7,294 bases of DNA from DASUVJ01 sp036378995 (GCA_036378995.1 DASUVJ010000034.1:1-7294), one strand, 5' to 3'; positions 1-5,758 are shown, counted from the first letter of the stretch. Notes: generated by a model not told the origin, from the letters alone. Numbers and translations are program-made.

Positions 1-450
1 CGTGTCTTAGCCGTCGGTAAAAAACACGAGAGCTGGGTCGAGGAAGGCATCCGGCGCTATGAGACGCGTTTAAAGCGTCCGTTTGATACGGAATGGGTTC
101 TGATTCCTCATTCTTCCCGCGAGGGCCTCGCAGCACGCCAGGACGAGTCAGAGCGATTACTTTCACGCCTTAAGTCTTCAGACTTTGTCGTTCTGCTTGA
201 TGAACGGGGTAAGATCGTTGACTCCCCTGCCCTGTCCCGTATTCTCATCGAGCCGCTCAACCGCTCGCAGCAGGTTGTCATTATTATTGGTGGTGCCTAC
301 GGCGTCGACGATTCGGTGCATCTTCGTGCCGACATGATCTGGTCGCTCTCTTCCCTTGTCTTTCCGCATCAGCTAGTGCGTCTTATCTTGGCCGAGCAGC
401 TTTACCGTGCGCAGGAAATTGCGGCGGCCCGCCCGTATCACCACGTATAG
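1..450 (+). CDS. rlmH: RlmH, 23S rRNA (pseudouridine1915-N3)-methyltransferase, 5' end missing
   Basis: Frame 1 is open from the left edge to TAG at 448-450, giving 149 residues. The family is about 155 residues long, so only a few N-terminal residues are missing. RlmH is a cytoplasmic SPOUT-fold homodimer that uses S-adenosylmethionine to methylate pseudouridine 1915 in helix 69 of 23S rRNA, acting on assembled ribosomes. Seen here: the start LAVGKKHESWV, the knot glycine motif IIIGGAYG (residues 94-101 of the visible part), WSLSSLVFPHQLVRLILAEQLYRA split over 114-137, and the terminal PYHH (145-148), which matches the family's PYHR/PYHH C-terminus. A single residue follows the PYHH. No clear intrinsic terminator follows it before the next promoter, so read-through into the small gene at 529 is possible. 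Identification is very secure. Confidence 0.96.
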   Translation, partial: RVLAVGKKHESWVEEGIRRYETRLKRPFDTEWVLIPHSSREGLAARQDESERLLSRLKSSDFVVLLDERGKIVDSPALSRILIEPLNRSQQVVIIIGGAYGVDDSVHLRADMIWSLSSLVFPHQLVRLILAEQLYRAQEIAAARPYHHV

Positions 451-462
451 ACTGACATACAA

Positions 463-491
463 TTGACAAATTAAAAAGCATATGCTAAATT
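463..491 (+). promoter_or_regulatory. sigma70-type promoter of the 112-residue gene
   Basis: There is a perfect -35 TTGACA at 463-468, a 17-bp spacer, and a -10 TAAATT at 486-491 (4 of 6 to consensus) preceded by an extended -10 TGC at 483-485. The predicted transcription start is about 498, leaving a leader of about 31 nt before ATG 529. This is the only canonical -35 I see in the window; the other promoters rely on -10 or extended -10 elements. Confidence 0.7.
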
Positions 492-496
492 ATGTA

Positions 497-513
497 TTGT
501 AACCTGATTACAA
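497..513 (+). repeat. inverted repeat TTGTAA-N5-TTACAA at the predicted transcription start
   Basis: Perfect 6-bp arms at 497-502 and 508-513 are separated by CCTGA. The left arm covers the predicted +1 of the 463-491 promoter. The dyad could be an operator or a 5'-terminal mRNA hairpin that stabilises the transcript. It has no T-tract on either side, so it is not a convincing rlmH terminator. Confidence 0.4.
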
Positions 514-528
514 AAAACAAAAACGCAT

Positions 529-867
529 ATGTTTCCATTTTTAATTAACCCCATCACTACCATTTTTGTCAGTATCAGTACTGCTACGGGCGTGTTCGTG
601 CATGACACACACATCGATAAGGCTGCTGCGACTGCCCTGACTGCACCTGCTGTTATGACTTACGAGGCCAACACTAAGCAGATGAGCCTTAGTCCTGATC
701 TGCATACTCACGCCGAGCGCGGATCACTGTCGCAGGCCGTTCATGATTTAAAAGCTCAGAACCCGCGCGTTCAGCCCCGTGCGACCGAGGATAAAAAGCA
801 TTTGCTCCAAAAACGCGTGGCAAAAGGTCACCACGCGTTCGATAACTACAGCTTGCCTATCGTTTAA
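529..867 (+). CDS. unrecognised 112-residue protein with hydrophobic N-terminus
   Basis: I do not recognise a family. The gene is credible because it has a dedicated promoter (463-491), its own terminator (891-914), and sits neatly between rlmH and convergent valS. Residues 2-24 are mostly hydrophobic (FPFLINPITTIFVSISTATG and on) with no positive charge before them, suggesting a signal anchor or weak signal peptide. Residues 25-45 are rich in Ala and Thr; 60-112 are polar and basic, with His at 25, 28, 59, 61, 72, 91, 101 and 102 and a distinctive end KRVAKGHHAFDNYSLPIV. If the N-terminus inserts, the basic tail could lie outside. No Shine-Dalgarno sequence precedes ATG 529; the leader is A-rich (AAAAAACAAAAACGC). 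The stop TAA at 865-867 overlaps the valS stop. A lineage-specific small membrane or exported protein is the best guess. Confidence 0.7.
   Translation: MFPFLINPITTIFVSISTATGVFVHDTHIDKAAATALTAPAVMTYEANTKQMSLSPDLHTHAERGSLSQAVHDLKAQNPRVQPRATEDKKHLLQKRVAKGHHAFDNYSLPIV
809..839 (-). terminator. intrinsic terminator of valS, inside the 112-residue gene
   Basis: Read on the minus strand, a perfect 9-bp stem AACGCGTGG / CCACGCGTT (plus-strand arms 831-839 and 812-820) with a 10-nt loop is followed by TTTTT (plus-strand A-run 809-813). It lies about 25-55 nt past the valS stop at 864-866. The same bases encode the C-terminal KRVAKGHH stretch of the convergent small protein. Confidence 0.8.
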
Positions 868-3440
868 CGAAGGACTTGCAGTTCAGTCTCAAGGCGTTCT
901 ATGAGCGCCTTTTTCTGTTCAAGCTGCTCGCGGGACTCTTCGACAAGGTGAGCCGGAGCTTTGCTGACGTAACTTTCGTTTGAAAGGCGTCCTTCAAGGT
1001 TTTTAACAAACTGCTTTGTCTCGGCAAGACGGACCTCAAGGTTGGTTTGGTGTTCGTAAAGGGTTTCTTCGCTGACATCCAACCAAGCCTCGCGTCCGGA
1101 TGCCGCTAGGCGCAAGCCGCGCGCCTGATCTGCTGAGGTAACCTCTTTTACGCGAGCCAAATGCTTGATGAGCGCGGCATTTTCCTCGATGAGTGTATCG
1201 TTCTGGTAGAGCATGGCGTACTTTTCGTTGCCAGGAAGCTCGCTCATGACATAGCGGGCTTCGATAACGAGCTTTTGCAGTCGTTCAAACTCACCGGCAG
1301 CGATATCGTTGTATTCGATAGATTCTGGCCAAGCGGTCGTAATAAGGAGCGAATTGTGCCAGCCCAAGGTTTGCCAGATAGTCTCGGTGACGAACGGCGC
1401 AAACGGATGGGCTATCTTAAGGCTGGTATCAAGTACCCAAGCGAGCATGTCTTGGTTGTCTTCGGTTTTACTTGCTTCGACGTACCAGTCGGCAACGTTA
1501 TCCCAGATAGCGTGGTAAACTGTCTCGCCTGCCTCGGCAAAACGGTAATTTGTGAGCTGATCTTCAATATCGCGGGCTGCCTTGTCGAGTTCACGGGCGA
1601 TCCAGTGGTCAGCCAGGCTTTTTGGCGCTGGTTTTGAAGGTTTGTAGCCCTCAGGGAACTTCCCTTCGATAAACCGGGCAATGTTCCATAGCTTGTTACA
1701 GAAGTTTCGTCCGGCAACGACTTTGCTCGTAGAGAACGCCTGGTTTTGTCCGGCACTACGGGCGGCAACAAGGCCAAGGCGAAGGGCGTCCGAGCCGAAT
1801 TCAGAGACAGCTTCCATCGGGTTAATAACATTTCCCTTTGATTTGCTCATTTTCTGGCCCTTTTCGTCGAGGACGAGACCATGGAGATAGACTTCTTTGA
1901 ACGGTACTTTATCCGTGGCATAGAGACCAAGCATGATCATGCGGGCGACCCATGGGTACAGGATATCGTGTCCTGTCTCGAGGACACTCGTTGGGTAAAA
2001 GCGGGAAAGACCTTCACCCGAAAGGTAATCGGTTGTAATAAATGGCCACTGACCACTGGAGAACCACGTATCAAAAGTGTCCTCTTCCCTGGTGTATGTT
2101 GTTCCATTAACAACAATTGTCTTTTCGTCGACACGGTCATCAAAGATCCAGTCGTTAGGATCATTAACGTTTTGGAAGGCAGGAATCGGTATCCCCCACG
2201 GAATCTGGCGGCTGAGGTTCCAGTCCTTCAGGTTGTCGTAGTACTGGATGAGCGCTTGCTTTTTGCTGGCGGGATAAAAAGTGATTTCACCGTTTTGAAG
2301 CGCTTGCTTGGCGCGGTCGGCAAGAGTTCGCACGCTCAGGAACCACTGATCTTTGATAAGTGGCTGAATCGGCAGGCCGCTCTTGTAGTCGTAGCCTACC
2401 GTGTGTTCGATTGTTTCTTCACCGCGGCGAAGTTCGGCCGCCTGAAGTGCAGCGAGTACTTTTTTACGGGCATCTTCGACTTCGAGTCCGGCAAACTGCG
2501 GCGGCACGTTGATCATCCGGCCGTCAAAGTCAATCACCTGGATACGTTCAAGGTTGTGTCGCTCCCCTATTTCAAAGTCGTTAGGATCGTGCGCCGGCGT
2601 AATTTTTACGGCGCCGGTGCCGAACGTCGGGTCGACGTATTCGTCGGCGATGATCGGGATTTCGCGGTCAGTTAACGGTAGCAAGACACGCGTACCGATA
2701 AGGTCTTTGTAGCGAGCGTCATCTGGGTGGACGGCAATGGCGACATCGCCGAGCATGGTTTCAGGACGGGTGGTCGCAATAACGACCTCGCTAATCTTAT
2801 CGAGCGTCGGATAAGCGATCTTCCAGAGTGTTCCCTTCTCTGTTTTGTGGTCTACCTCGATGTCGGCGTAGCTGGTTTGGTATTTCGTACTGTAGTTAAC
2901 GATGCGCTCACCTCTGTAAATAAGGCCATCATCCCAGAGGCGCTTAAAGGTTTTGTATACCGTATCGATCACCTTCTCGTCGAGCGTAAAGACGAGATCG
3001 CCCCAAGAAGCACTAACGCCAAGTGCGCGAAGTTGCAGTTCCATGTTGCCGCGCTGCTGATCAACAAAATTCCATACCTGGCTGTAAAGCTGCTCGCGAG
3101 TAAAATCAAAACGGCTCTGCTCTTTTTTGGCAAGCTCGCGTTCGTAAACGACCCAAGTTTCAAATCCGGCGTGGTCTGCTCCTGGAATATAGGCAACGTC
3201 CCTTCCCTTCATGCGGTAATAACGGGCAAGGATATCTTCGAGGTTGGCCATGAGAGCGTGGCCAATATGCAAGTTACCGTTGGCGTTCGGCGGCGGCATC
3301 ACGATGCTGTATGGCTCGCCCTCTCCTTTTGGTGCAAATGCGCCAGAGGTTTCCCACATGGCATAGATATTCGGCTCAAATTGGTTAGGGTCGTAGGCTT
3401 TGGCTAGGTTCATACGTAATACGCTCTCTGATATTGGCAT
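864..3440 (-). CDS. valS: valine--tRNA ligase
   Basis: Cytoplasmic class Ia synthetase that charges tRNA-Val with valine using ATP and edits mischarged threonine. 858 residues from ATG 3440, near the usual family length. Seen in order: signature 1 HIGH at 58-61 within PPPNANGNLHIGHAL; GADHAG at 87-92; CP1 editing domain about 195-350 with TTRPETMLGD (223-232) and GTGAVKITPAHDPND (274-288); DTWFSSGQWPF (457-467); KMSKS at 530-534; anticodon-binding region about 610-720; and a C-terminal tRNA arm coiled coil about 793-858 containing LSNESYVSKAP (819-829). Alignment to the family suggests Met10 (ATG at 3413-3411), which begins MNLAKAYDPNQFE, may be the true start; the first nine residues look unlike a ValRS N-terminus. 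Transcription probably starts near 3532, giving a leader of about 90 nt. Several motifs differ from typical bacterial ValRS (see findings), but ValRS is secure because of the WPF motif after DTWFSS and the C-terminal coiled coil. Confidence 0.96.
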   Translation of the reverse strand: MPISESVLRMNLAKAYDPNQFEPNIYAMWETSGAFAPKGEGEPYSIVMPPPNANGNLHIGHALMANLEDILARYYRMKGRDVAYIPGADHAGFETWVVYERELAKKEQSRFDFTREQLYSQVWNFVDQQRGNMELQLRALGVSASWGDLVFTLDEKVIDTVYKTFKRLWDDGLIYRGERIVNYSTKYQTSYADIEVDHKTEKGTLWKIAYPTLDKISEVVIATTRPETMLGDVAIAVHPDDARYKDLIGTRVLLPLTDREIPIIADEYVDPTFGTGAVKITPAHDPNDFEIGERHNLERIQVIDFDGRMINVPPQFAGLEVEDARKKVLAALQAAELRRGEETIEHTVGYDYKSGLPIQPLIKDQWFLSVRTLADRAKQALQNGEITFYPASKKQALIQYYDNLKDWNLSRQIPWGIPIPAFQNVNDPNDWIFDDRVDEKTIVVNGTTYTREEDTFDTWFSSGQWPFITTDYLSGEGLSRFYPTSVLETGHDILYPWVARMIMLGLYATDKVPFKEVYLHGLVLDEKGQKMSKSKGNVINPMEAVSEFGSDALRLGLVAARSAGQNQAFSTSKVVAGRNFCNKLWNIARFIEGKFPEGYKPSKPAPKSLADHWIARELDKAARDIEDQLTNYRFAEAGETVYHAIWDNVADWYVEASKTEDNQDMLAWVLDTSLKIAHPFAPFVTETIWQTLGWHNSLLITTAWPESIEYNDIAAGEFERLQKLVIEARYVMSELPGNEKYAMLYQNDTLIEENAALIKHLARVKEVTSADQARGLRLAASGREAWLDVSEETLYEHQTNLEVRLAETKQFVKNLEGRLSNESYVSKAPAHLVEESREQLEQKKALIERLETELQVLR
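891..914 (+). terminator. intrinsic terminator of the 112-residue gene, inside valS
   Basis: A 6-bp stem AAGGCG (891-896) / CGCCTT (906-911) with a 9-nt loop runs into TTTTT at 910-914. It sits about 25 nt past the small gene's TAA. On the opposite strand it encodes the ValRS C-terminal KALIERLE stretch and lacks a T-tract after the stem, so it should work only for the plus strand. The stem is short, so strength is uncertain. Confidence 0.6.
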
Positions 3441-3481
3441 TTTCCACGTGAAAAATCAGAGCACAAGACCTCCGTTTTCAT
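3410..3481 (-). other. possible upstream ORF overlapping the valS start (23 codons)
   Basis: In the valS leader an ATG at 3481-3479 opens a frame reading MKTEVLCSDFSRGKCQYQRA and then YYV. It ends with TGA at 3412-3410, overlapping valS Met10 by the four bases ATGA. Its own ATG overlaps, again by ATGA, the TGA of a 6-codon frame (MSHVFI) that starts at 3498. SD-like AGGAGGT lies at 3505-3499 and GGAGGT at 3473-3468, neither at ideal spacing. It could support translational coupling into Met10, or be chance. Confidence 0.22.
3440..3450 (-). repeat. direct repeat CACGTGGAAAA, copy 1 (near-palindromic)
   Basis: The 11-mer CACGTGGAAAA on the minus strand recurs at 3512-3522, 72 bp away, in the same orientation within the valS leader. 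This copy sits within a near-perfect 18-bp palindrome ATTTTCCACGTGAAAAAT (3439-3456, one mismatched pair). It abuts the annotated valS ATG. Confidence 0.45.
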
Positions 3482-3490
3482 ATGAAAACG
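3473..3490. repeat. perfect 18-bp palindrome in the valS leader
   Basis: CGTTTTCATATGAAAACG is a perfect palindrome. In valS mRNA it would form a 7-bp hairpin with an AUAU loop, placed between the two SD-like AGGAGGT and GGAGGT sequences and carrying the ATG of the possible upstream ORF in and beside its loop. As DNA it could be a dimeric repressor site. Confidence 0.45.
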
Positions 3491-3511
3491 TGGCTCATAC
3501 CTCCTGATTGT

Positions 3512-3522
3512 TTTTCCACGTG
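3512..3522 (-). repeat. direct repeat CACGTGGAAAA, copy 2
   Basis: Second copy of the 11-mer at 3440-3450, located about 10 nt after the predicted valS transcription start. The CACGTG core is itself palindromic. Confidence 0.4.
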
Positions 3523-3538
3523 TTTGTTTTCACCTCTT

Positions 3539-3547
3539 ATTATACCA
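3539..3547 (-). promoter_or_regulatory. extended -10 promoter of valS
   Basis: On the minus strand TGG directly precedes a perfect TATAAT (hexamer 3544-3539), a full extended -10. The predicted start is near 3532, giving a valS leader of about 90 nt to ATG 3440. The position of a -35 is occupied by ATTATA, so recognition probably depends on the extended -10. Confidence 0.65.
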
Positions 3548-3561
3548 CAGCCAGGGCAGTG

Positions 3562-3567
3562 TATAAT
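3562..3567 (+). promoter_or_regulatory. -10 element of femAB, probable leaderless transcript
   Basis: A perfect TATAAT ends 7 bp before ATG 3575, so the predicted +1 is at or within a base or two of the A of the start codon. This decides the start against the longer open frame that begins at 3482, because that extension would contain the promoter itself. Confidence 0.65.
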
Positions 3568-3574
3568 AAGCCAT

Positions 3575-4555
3575 ATGACATCTGTAAAAATCTGCACGGT
3601 AGAAGATGAATGGAACGAGGTGGTTTTGCGCCTAGGAGGACACCCGCTCCAACTTTGGGGATGGGGTGAGGTAAAGGCGGCGCACAACTGGCAGGTTGAA
3701 CGGGTGATGGTCTACGAAGAAGAGAAGTTGCTGGGCGCGGCCCAGTTACTATTACGTTCGCTACCGGGGCCGTTTAAATCTTTGGTATATGTACCGCGAG
3801 GGCCGGTCGCAGTAAAAGAGGACAGGGGAGTGGTCCTTGAGACGTTAGCCGATTATGCAAAAGAAGCTCACGGCGCGGTCGCGATCACGGTTGAACCCGA
3901 CTGGGAGTCGATGCCAGAGGCCGAGGGTTGGAGGCAGTCTTCTAATACGATTCTTATCCCGCGAACGCTTATTCTCGACCTTAAGAAAACGGAAGACGAG
4001 TTACAGGCCGCTATGACTAAAAAGACCCGGCAATATATTCGTAAGTCGGGCAGCGAAGAGGGGCTTGAGATCCGACAAGTAAAAAGTAGGGAAGAGCTGG
4101 CCGAGTGTCTCATCATTTACAAACAGACGGCTCAACGCGCCGGGTTTGGGCTGCACGATGACCAATATTACTACGATATCTTCGATATGCTCGGCGAGTT
4201 CTCTCCCGTGACGGCTGCCTTCTATAACGGAAAAGTCGTGGCATTTTTGTGGCTTGCGATCAGTGAGCGTACGGCTTTTGAACTCTACGGCGGCATGAAT
4301 GACGAAGGGCAGCGATTACGAGCTAACTACGCGCTTAAGTGGCATACAATCCAGCTCATGAAAAAGTGGGGAATCAGCCGCTACGACTTTAACGGCTTGC
4401 TAAACGACGGCGTCAGCACGTTTAAACAAGGTTTTGCTGATCACGAAGATATGCTTGTAGGTACTTACGATAAGCCGCTTTCGCCGCTCTATACTGTATG
4501 GAGTAGCGGACTGCCGTGGGCAAAAAAACTCATTCGCAAAATTAAAAATCGTTGA
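3575..4555 (+). CDS. FemAB-family peptidoglycan bridge aminoacyltransferase
   Basis: 326 residues from ATG 3575, typical of short FemAB-type proteins. Known members take amino acids (Gly, Ser or Ala) from charged tRNA and add them to the peptide side chain of peptidoglycan precursor at the inner face of the membrane. Seen: two GNAT-like halves; YVPRGPV (72-78); LDLKKTEDELQAAMTKKTRQ (134-153), the family's typical LDL..TEDEL..M..KTR motif; YGGMNDEG (238-245) then ANYALKW (250-256); YDFNG (270-274); and FKQGFADHED (283-292). The long coiled-coil arm of staphylococcal FemA is absent. Whether it makes a cross-bridge here, and with which amino acid, cannot be read from sequence. The frame remains open upstream to 3482, but the promoter lies there and those residues do not resemble the family. 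It is convergent with tsaD and shares a crossed terminator region with it. Confidence 0.9.
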   Translation: MTSVKICTVEDEWNEVVLRLGGHPLQLWGWGEVKAAHNWQVERVMVYEEEKLLGAAQLLLRSLPGPFKSLVYVPRGPVAVKEDRGVVLETLADYAKEAHGAVAITVEPDWESMPEAEGWRQSSNTILIPRTLILDLKKTEDELQAAMTKKTRQYIRKSGSEEGLEIRQVKSREELAECLIIYKQTAQRAGFGLHDDQYYYDIFDMLGEFSPVTAAFYNGKVVAFLWLAISERTAFELYGGMNDEGQRLRANYALKWHTIQLMKKWGISRYDFNGLLNDGVSTFKQGFADHEDMLVGTYDKPLSPLYTVWSSGLPWAKKLIRKIKNR

Positions 4556-4572
4556 TAATATAACAACGATTT
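4544..4572 (-). terminator. intrinsic terminator of tsaD, inside the femAB 3' end
   Basis: Minus strand: a 9-bp perfect stem AAATCGTTG / CAACGATTT (plus-strand 4564-4572 and 4546-4554) with a 9-nt AT loop, followed by TTTTT (plus-strand A-run 4544-4548). The femAB TGA (4553-4555) starts within the stem. The stem is AT-rich, so it is moderately strong at best. Confidence 0.6.
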
Positions 4573-4587
4573 ATATCTGTAACAAAG

Positions 4588-4618
4588 ACCGTCTGGCTAC
4601 TTTGCCCAGGCGGTTTTT
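4588..4618 (+). terminator. intrinsic terminator of femAB, inside the tsaD 3' end
   Basis: A 9-bp stem ACCGTCTGG (4588-4596) / CCAGGCGGT (4606-4614), with one wobble pair and a 9-nt loop, followed by TTTTT at 4614-4618. The loop holds the tsaD stop codon and the right arm encodes TsaD's last residues. In the minus direction the same stem is followed by TCTTTGTT, so it may also help end tsaD transcription. Confidence 0.75.
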
Positions 4619-5646
4619 GTCATGGAGAGGCTGGGGACAACCTCCATTTCAAGTGGATCAACAGGAGTGTTCCCTTGGGCGTAGTAGTAGCCAAGAGTAG
4701 CAATCATAGCCGCATTATCGGTACAGAGGTTCATTGGCGCGTAGTCGATATCAATAGGGAGGCGGTCGGATAATTGCCGGCGTAGTTCCTGGTTAGCAGC
4801 CACGCCCCCGGCAATGACGACCGATTTTGGTGAATAATCACGAAAAGCTCGTTCGGCCTTATCGACTAGCGTTTCAATCGCAATGCGCTGAAAACTGGCA
4901 GCAAAGTCCGCCCGCTGGACGTCCGTAAGGCGCGCAGGAAGCTCGTGAGAAGGAAAAGTAAAGTCGACACCCACTTCTTTTTGAACGGCCCTTAAAACGG
5001 CTGTCTTAAGGCCGGAGAAGCTAAAGTTGTAAGGATCGGCTAGCTTTGCCTTTGGCAATGGGTATTTATACGGGTCGCCTTCGAGCGCGGCTCTAGCCAC
5101 CGAAGGGCCGCCGGGGTAGGGGAGCCCGATGATTTTTGCTACTTTATCGAATGCCTCTCCCACGGCGTCATCCTGGGTCTGTCCGAGGAGCTCGTAATTT
5201 CCATGATCCTTAAAAAGAACAAGCTGGGAGTGACCACCGCTGACGATGAGCGAAAGCATGGGGAACTCCGGAGCCTGAGCGTTTAAAAAGTTCGCATATA
5301 CATGCCCTTCTACATGATGGATAGGGTAGAGCGGCTTGTCTTTAAGGACGGCGAGCGTGCGCGCGGCCAAAGTGCCGACGAGCAGACTGCCGATAAGACC
5401 CGGCGCGTAGGTGACGGCGATCGCGTCGATGTCGTCCCAGGTGAGGTTCGCATCTGTGAGAGCCTGGTTGATGACAGGATTAATGACTTCGATGTGGCTA
5501 CGGGCCGCAACCTCGGGAACAACGCCGCCGTACGCGGCATGAATGTCGATCTGCGTATTAACGACATTGCTAAGCAGCCTGCGGCCATCTTCGACGATGG
5601 CGGCGGCTGTTTCGTCACAACTGCTTTCGATTCCCAAAATTTTCAT
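4597..5646 (-). CDS. tsaD: TsaD, tRNA N6-threonylcarbamoyladenosine transferase
   Basis: 349 residues, full length for the Kae1/TsaD/Qri7 family. TsaD moves the threonylcarbamoyl group made by TsaC onto adenosine 37 of ANN-reading tRNAs, with TsaB and TsaE, giving t6A. Seen: N-terminal ASKHA-fold signature GIESSCDETA (5-14); the metal-binding HVEGH with His111 and His115, the same positions as in E. coli TsaD; SGGHSQL (136-142); GEAFDKVAK (163-171); PGGP (178-181); FSFSGLKTA (208-216); IAGGVAAN (278-285); and CTDNAAM with the third metal ligand Asp310. All key residues are present. ATG 5646 lies only about 7 nt from the predicted transcription start and has no Shine-Dalgarno sequence. The GC-rich block starts immediately upstream of its promoter. 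tsaC, tsaB and tsaE are not in this window. Confidence 0.97.
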   Translation of the reverse strand: MKILGIESSCDETAAAIVEDGRRLLSNVVNTQIDIHAAYGGVVPEVAARSHIEVINPVINQALTDANLTWDDIDAIAVTYAPGLIGSLLVGTLAARTLAVLKDKPLYPIHHVEGHVYANFLNAQAPEFPMLSLIVSGGHSQLVLFKDHGNYELLGQTQDDAVGEAFDKVAKIIGLPYPGGPSVARAALEGDPYKYPLPKAKLADPYNFSFSGLKTAVLRAVQKEVGVDFTFPSHELPARLTDVQRADFAASFQRIAIETLVDKAERAFRDYSPKSVVIAGGVAANQELRRQLSDRLPIDIDYAPMNLCTDNAAMIATLGYYYAQGNTPVDPLEMEVVPSLSMTKTAWAK

Positions 5647-5659
5647 TTATTACCACTGT

Positions 5660-5668
5660 ATCATATCA
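5660..5668 (-). promoter_or_regulatory. extended -10 promoter of tsaD, near-leaderless
   Basis: Minus strand TGA followed by TATGAT (5 of 6 to consensus, hexamer 5665-5660) forms an extended -10. The predicted +1 near 5653 leaves a leader of only 6-7 nt. No -35 is visible; that position falls in the GC-rich block, which begins within a few bases of this element. Confidence 0.5.
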
Positions 5669-5669
5669 A

Positions 5670-5754
5670 GGAAGAACCCCGCTCCGACGACCCAGGTGGG
5701 CCGCCAGAATGCGGGGTGTCGCCGTGGCCCCGAGGGGCCGGCGTCGGATCTTCC
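5670..5754 (-). terminator. GC-rich nested hairpin downstream of the 261-residue gene
   Basis: Just past the gene's TGA (5759-5761) are nested dyads: GGAAGA (5670-5675) with TCTTCC (5749-5754), TCCGACG (5683-5689) with CGTCGGA (5742-5748), CCCCGC (5677-5682) with GCGGGG (5711-5716), and a tight GGCCCC-GA-GGGGCC stem (5726-5739) extended by CGCC (5720-5723) / GGCG (5740-5743). No T-tract follows, resembling the tail-less terminators reported in high-GC actinobacteria. Function is inferred. Confidence 0.45.
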
Positions 5755-5758
5755 TCCC

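Larger units (their letters stand above)
3536..3570. promoter_or_regulatory. symmetric divergent promoter dyad between valS and femAB
   Basis: Perfect 10-bp arms CTTATTATAC (3536-3545) and GTATAATAAG (3561-3570) face each other across 15 bp that contain a further imperfect dyad (ACAGCC / GGCAGT). Each arm contains a consensus TATAAT reading outward, 17 bp apart, so each -10 sits in the other's -35 position. The two promoters should be mutually exclusive for polymerase binding. Confidence 0.65.

Noticed and set aside
451..528. Terminator for rlmH in the intergenic region
   Set aside because: The only dyad (497-513) is short and not followed by a T-tract on the plus strand; it fits better as a promoter-proximal element.
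1161..3407. Plus-strand frames of 69-264 codons opposite valS (for example 1161-1637, 1881-2675, 2727-3407)
   Set aside because: They lie antisense to a clear full-length ValRS, have no promoter or ribosome signals, and read as shadows of its codons.
3441..3535. T-box riboswitch controlling valS
   Set aside because: The leader of about 90 nt is short and lacks the conserved T-box sequence and a terminator/antiterminator pair.
3482..3574. N-terminal extension of the femAB protein from ATG 3482
   Set aside because: The extra 31 residues do not resemble the family and the region contains the divergent promoter, whose -10 ends 7 bp before ATG 3575.
479..3577. CATATG recurring in gene-start regions (479-484, 527-532, 3479-3484, 3572-3577)
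   Set aside because: A 6-mer is expected once or twice in a window of this length; clustering in AT-rich intergenic DNA with ATG starts is probably compositional.
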